A stretch of 64,000 nt of DNA. Source: Cylindrodendrum hubeiense (taxonomy: Eukaryota > Ascomycota > Sordariomycetes > Hypocreales > Nectriaceae). Shown one piece after another: positions 60,132-64,000 of the stretch. The number at the start of each line of letters is the position of its first letter. Positions within the stretch are counted from its first letter, which is position 1. Made by a program: the position numbers and the translations under genes. The notes beneath the pieces are model-generated. The model saw nothing but the letters and a program-made list of their open reading frames with translations. It was not told the origin of the DNA and did no database searches. The stretch is from positions 1 through 64,000 of the forward strand of contig JAANBB010000097.1 in assembly GCA_014621425.1 (NCBI GenBank). The letters are read 5' to 3'.

Positions 60132-62604
60132 TATCTACTATTCTTGCACAAGGCAGATACAATCAAGCTGCCCTAGACCTCAGGATAAATTTGAGCGTCA
60201 CAGCTTTCATGCGTGAGCGTATAAATGACTGCTCGGACGTCTAAAAAGGAAGCCAATCGGGTTAATTACAGCTGTATTCAAATTGGCCTAATCGGCTTCG
60301 CTTACTCCCTGAAATATGATTCAATGTATGGGATAAAAAAGGGAGATTGGCTACATTAGATATCCTTTGGGGGGGGTGGGGGGTCGGAGTTCCTACAGGA
60401 CCATGGGCATTGAGTACATTGACGTTAGCAGCAAGTTGTCGATTTTTGCTGAAATCCGCCCTCAGTGGAACGAATTGCTCTGAGCCCTACATTAAATAGA
60501 AATCAAGAGTATCCTTTTCCCATTATCTCTTTCCCACTCCTTCCCTCTAGATTTAATAGCAAGTGATCAGTTCTATGTTGCGTATTACGTCATGCTTCAA
60601 CTAACACACGACAGGTGAACCAAAATGTGTGAACGGCAGCGCCAATTCTAAAGCAAGTCAAAATGTCCTCTTGAATAACATGCTTGGGCCAACCTGTGCT
60701 TACTTATTCAGGAAAGAAGTCCTTACCCTGGACCCTGTTTTACTAAGCGCCGCAGTAACTGGGGCTGTGCCCTAGGCACCTGTTGATGCAAGCAAGGCAT
60801 AGTAGTAAGTTTACTTAATTAAATTTAAAGACATCGGAGCTGATCATACTGCACAGCCTTACGCTTGTCGACATTATCGTGGAAGTCCACAATTTTTGTC
60901 TAACTCAAGCCGATTTAAATCGTCAACTTATCGAGTGCTATGGTGATAAACACTTCGTGTTACAACTACCCGAAATGGCTAATAGCGCGGTATCAAAGAG
61001 GGCTTGCACATTCTTGGACCAACTGTTTGAATCAAAACATCACAGGAAATCAGACCTAGCAGATGTCATTCTGTTGCCTTACCGAAATAAATAAATGCTA
61101 ATAGAACCAGGCATAAATCTATAGGCTTAATAGTAACTTTACCAGGTACACTTCATTTCAAATTCGACGACGAACGCATAATCTTCAACGTTCAAAATTC
61201 CACGGGCAATAACTGCCGTTGACTAAATGAAATCTGGTGGGACACTACACAGTTTGCGATGCTCCAATTGAGCAGCTGTGGGAGCATCAGTGGCTTCACG
61301 ACTTTGTCCACAGCAACAAGCGTAAACACAAAAGCAAAATTGACCCGCTAAAAAGTCAGATAAGGGATAATAGAGAGCTAGTTGTATTCAACTAGGACAC
61401 GCTGCAGAAGCTTGTTGGGATGGATGGGGTAAACGGGGTAGCTGAGAAGCCTGTGCGAGATACCAGCCGTCGTGCTGCTACAGCTACAATAGATGAGCTT
61501 CAGAGCAATATCTCTGCAGCTGCTGTTGAGGAACTGCTGCGTGGCAAAGTAACATCTTAGTTTCGTAAAGCTCGTGGAATTCATCACTGAATATGATCCG
61601 GAAATCGCGAATTTGTTTCATCTCAATGGGTGTTAAAACCTGAGAGATGACTGATATTGTGATAGAGGACATCAAACCATGAACTAGCACCTGAATTTAA
61701 TGGTTCAGCGAATATTCGGCTTAGAATCGAGCGTTGGAAACCAGCCAAGTTGATTTAAACCCCAGGAAATATCAATTCGTTGCTTGAAACAAACTAAATT
61801 AGGCTATGTAGTGCTTGATATTAAACATTTTCGGGATAAAGGTATTGCAGACTTGGGAACTACAGAATGAGTTGCATGGTTTCGCCGAATCTCAGAGTCA
61901 CTCATATATCCCGGTCTTGGCAGGGGTCATGAGGGGCAGGGAACGGGGATGTCGTGTTGGGGCACTCCCGGACGGCCTGATTTGTCGGGGCTGCGCCCTC
62001 AACAGTCCTGGAATAAATTACATTCCCATTTTTGATCAGATTCCTTGCAGTACACACCGCCACTGGTCTCGGAAATAAGATTAAATCAATACACCCAGAG
62101 TGTTACTGGTCATGTTTGCGTTAGTTAGACCTTGTAGTTTCACAAAACGCGAGCTTGAGCTGCGTATGAAGTACGGAGTAATGCCCACAACAATTGTTGT
62201 CATGCATGTGCCCATTTCTTTTTGCACACATTGCCACCAAAGTCCTCTTGTCACAATGGCTTGCGCGTGAAGCGAGTGAGTCACTCCTTACTGATTGCAT
62301 CTGTGTAATGAGGTGGCAGGACGTCGTACCGGGGACCGGGTATGTCGCATTGGGGGCTGGAAAGAGTAAACTTCTATTGGTGGAGACAGGGGCTGTTCGC
62401 AGAGCAAGCCAGATTTGCCCTGTAAGGCCAGCCGCTAAAATTGGAAATTGACTTGGATTATCATCCAGCATGACGTGATGGAGAATTGCGGAGAACTAGC
62501 TGGTGCCTTGAAAACAAGACCCCTCTTAAAATAAAATGAAAATCAACCCTTCCAACTAAAAAGGGAGAGAAAAATCCCGCGTTTATTCTGGAGACGCGCG
62601 AGAA
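60132..62604. other. 2.5-kb AT-rich gene-poor region
   Basis: Contains a G-run (about 60369-60386, two long G blocks) and an unrecognised degraded frame at 61231-61590 (separate entry). Other short frames, such as 60879-61094, start without ATG and have no recognisable content. Confidence 0.45.
61231..61590 (+). pseudogene. Unrecognised degraded reading frame with two internal TAG codons
   Basis: One frame stays coherent over 120 codons apart from TAG at 61393-61395 and 61558-61560. It reads protein-like: APIEQLWEHQWLHDFVHSNK, a basic KRKHKSKIDPLK, DTLQKLVGMDGVNGV, and SRRAATATIDELQ. Both stops could derive from CAG by C-to-T change, the direction expected of repeat-induced point mutation in fungi. 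I do not recognise the family; a transposon relic is possible. No ATG or splice site defines an end. Confidence 0.35.
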
Positions 62605-64000
62605 ATGGCGGCAATACAGCTACGCAAATGGACCAAGCCGTGGTCTACTGATCGACTCTCGCTACACTCCAACGATACGGATGATGAATTGTCGCGCCCT
62701 CGTCAGACTAGATTCCGCTCAGGCTGGAGGTCTACCCTCGTCGCTGGCGCGTCCAGCTGCTTTCTCGTCCTTGCCATCAATCTCGGTGTCACCATCTGGG
62801 CCGCAACGCTGTCTGAAGGAGGTCAATCGAACGGGGTTACGCGTAGAATTCTGAAAGAGGGATCGTGCGCAGAAATCCGCAAAATAAATTTGGGGCTGCA
62901 CCTCATCATCAACATTCTCAGCTCCATCCTCCTGGCCGCAAGCAACTATGGCATGCAATGTCTCTCCGCTCCGACGCGAGCCGACATCGACAAAGCACAC
63001 CTTCAAGGCAAATGGTTGGACATTGGGATACCTAGCGTACGAAATCTGTCTCATATTCCAAGGAAGCGTACTGTACTATGGAGTCTCTTAATGCTGTCGT
63101 CAATACCACTGCATCTCTTGTAAGTCTGATACTCATTCCGTCCTTCGAATTGCCCCCCCTCGAGCTTGCGTGCTAAGCATTTCTCTTCAGTTACAATTCT
63201 GTTGTGTTTTCGTCTCTATCTGCGGTGGACTATTCCGTTTGGGGTGCTAATGATACTGACTCCGTTTCGACTTCGATTTTTAATCGCACTTTTGCGCAAA
63301 TAAATAAAACCGAGGCGTTTAACGACAACTTTCTGAATAGCATTTGGTTTCCAGAAGACGATGACGGTCTCGGTCTTGACTCTATCAAAGAACTATGGAA
63401 GCTTGGGAGAAAAGGGGAGCTCGAGAATCTAACCAATACTGAATGCATCAACAAATACGCCACGTCGTTCCAGTCGTCTCGCCAACACGTTCTCGTTGTT
63501 TCAGAGGTTGGTGGTGAGAAGATGGAGGGTATTCCAAACTGGATTGGCAGCTCCTATTTTTCAGAATCTTCATCATCCGACTATAATTGGATCTGCTACG
63601 GATCGTCACTTTACACCCACACCTGCCGAGATTCCTTGTCAGGGATCAAAAAGAATCCCGGAGACTGGACTCCAGGTATCAATCCAGCCAAGTATTGTCT
63701 CAGCAAGCGGGTAACCGAGCGCTGTCGGCTCAATTTTAGCCCCTCTCTTGTTATTTTTGTTCTCGTCTCAAATGCCGTGAAGGGCGCTGTATTACTGTAT
63801 GCTGCGCTGCGGCCACCGGATGAGGCGCTGTTCGTGCTCGGCGACGCTATCGAATCCTTTCTCACTACTCCAGATGTGTCATCAAGTGGCAGTTGTCTCG
63901 CGACTGTAGATGATGTCAAGAGCAAGTATAAGAACATTTGGACTGGACCTCGTAAATGGTCTCTCACCAAGAGACGGTGGGCCGCGACCATCACCCGGCG
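62605..64000 (+). CDS. DUF6536-type multi-pass membrane protein, 5' part
   Basis: Exon 1 is 62605-63119; an intron follows (63120-63190, acceptor CTTCAG), and exon 2 is open from 63191 to the window edge, so the gene is cut at its 3' end. At least 440 residues are visible. The N-terminus is cytosolic (MAAIQLRKWTKPWSTDRLS), followed by GWRSTLVAGASSCFLVLAINLG (TM1), the conserved CAEIRKINLGLHLIINILSSILLAASNYGMQCLSAPTR region (TM2), and RNLSHIPRKRTVLWSLLMLSSIPLHLLYNSVVF (TM3). A large extracellular loop with paired cysteines and several N-glycosylation sequons leads to NFSPSLVIFVLVSNAVKGAVLLYAAL (TM4). The order matches fungal DUF6536 proteins, whose function is not established. Confidence 0.85.

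Noticed and set aside
1..64000. CRISPR array, bacterial operon, rRNA or tRNA genes
   Set aside because: No regularly spaced repeats, no bacterial gene organisation, and no cloverleaf or rRNA sequence that I could recognise by eye.

Overview
The window is nuclear DNA from a filamentous ascomycete, most likely of the Aspergillus/Penicillium (Eurotiales) type. Genes have short introns of about 45-90 bp with GTAAGT/GTACGT-like donors and CTAAC branch points. They lie on both strands without operons, and the families present (Zn2Cys6 regulator, NACHT-ankyrin NLR, GPI-anchored surface proteins, DUF7136, GH28, GH16, GH38, GH43, maltose-type permeases) are typical of these fungi. All exon joins were inferred by eye from splice sites, reading frame and family motifs; for the intact multi-exon genes the exon lengths sum to a multiple of three.

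Layout. 0-8 kb: DJ-1/PfpI protein, secreted ADGF-type adenosine deaminase, and an amino-acid permease whose 5' end looks broken. 8.5-14.3 kb: an alpha/beta-hydrolase-NACHT-ankyrin NLR with a stop inside its ankyrin array, then an RTG2-type Ppx/GppA protein. 15-24.4 kb: a divergent cation/H+ exchanger homologue lacking both signature glutamates, phospholipase B, a small basic protein, a MARVEL-like membrane protein, and a DUF7136 gene with a stop codon in its signal peptide. 25.8-37.8 kb: a relic of an Hce2-type secreted protein, an endopolygalacturonase, a GH16 glucanase, a 3.8-kb gene-poor stretch, a GPI-anchored protein, and an HD-domain hydratase. 39.5-46.7 kb: a maltose-type permease divergent from a GH38 alpha-mannosidase. 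48-60 kb: a Zn2Cys6 regulator followed by a carbohydrate/acid-sugar group (fuconate-dehydratase-like enolase-superfamily protein, Dal5-type transporter, sugar permease, GH43 glycosidase). 62.6 kb to the end: the 5' part of a DUF6536 membrane protein.

The most striking pattern is in the 50-60 kb group. The regulator gene is open, but each of the four structural genes carries at least one small reading-frame lesion. The divergent promoter between two of them holds a long imperfect inverted repeat (arms about 80 bp, 344-bp inner gap between the best-conserved 16-mers) that presents the same GC-rich element in the same orientation to both genes. This reads as a decaying catabolic cluster with a duplicated regulatory element, or, less likely, as locally concentrated assembly errors.
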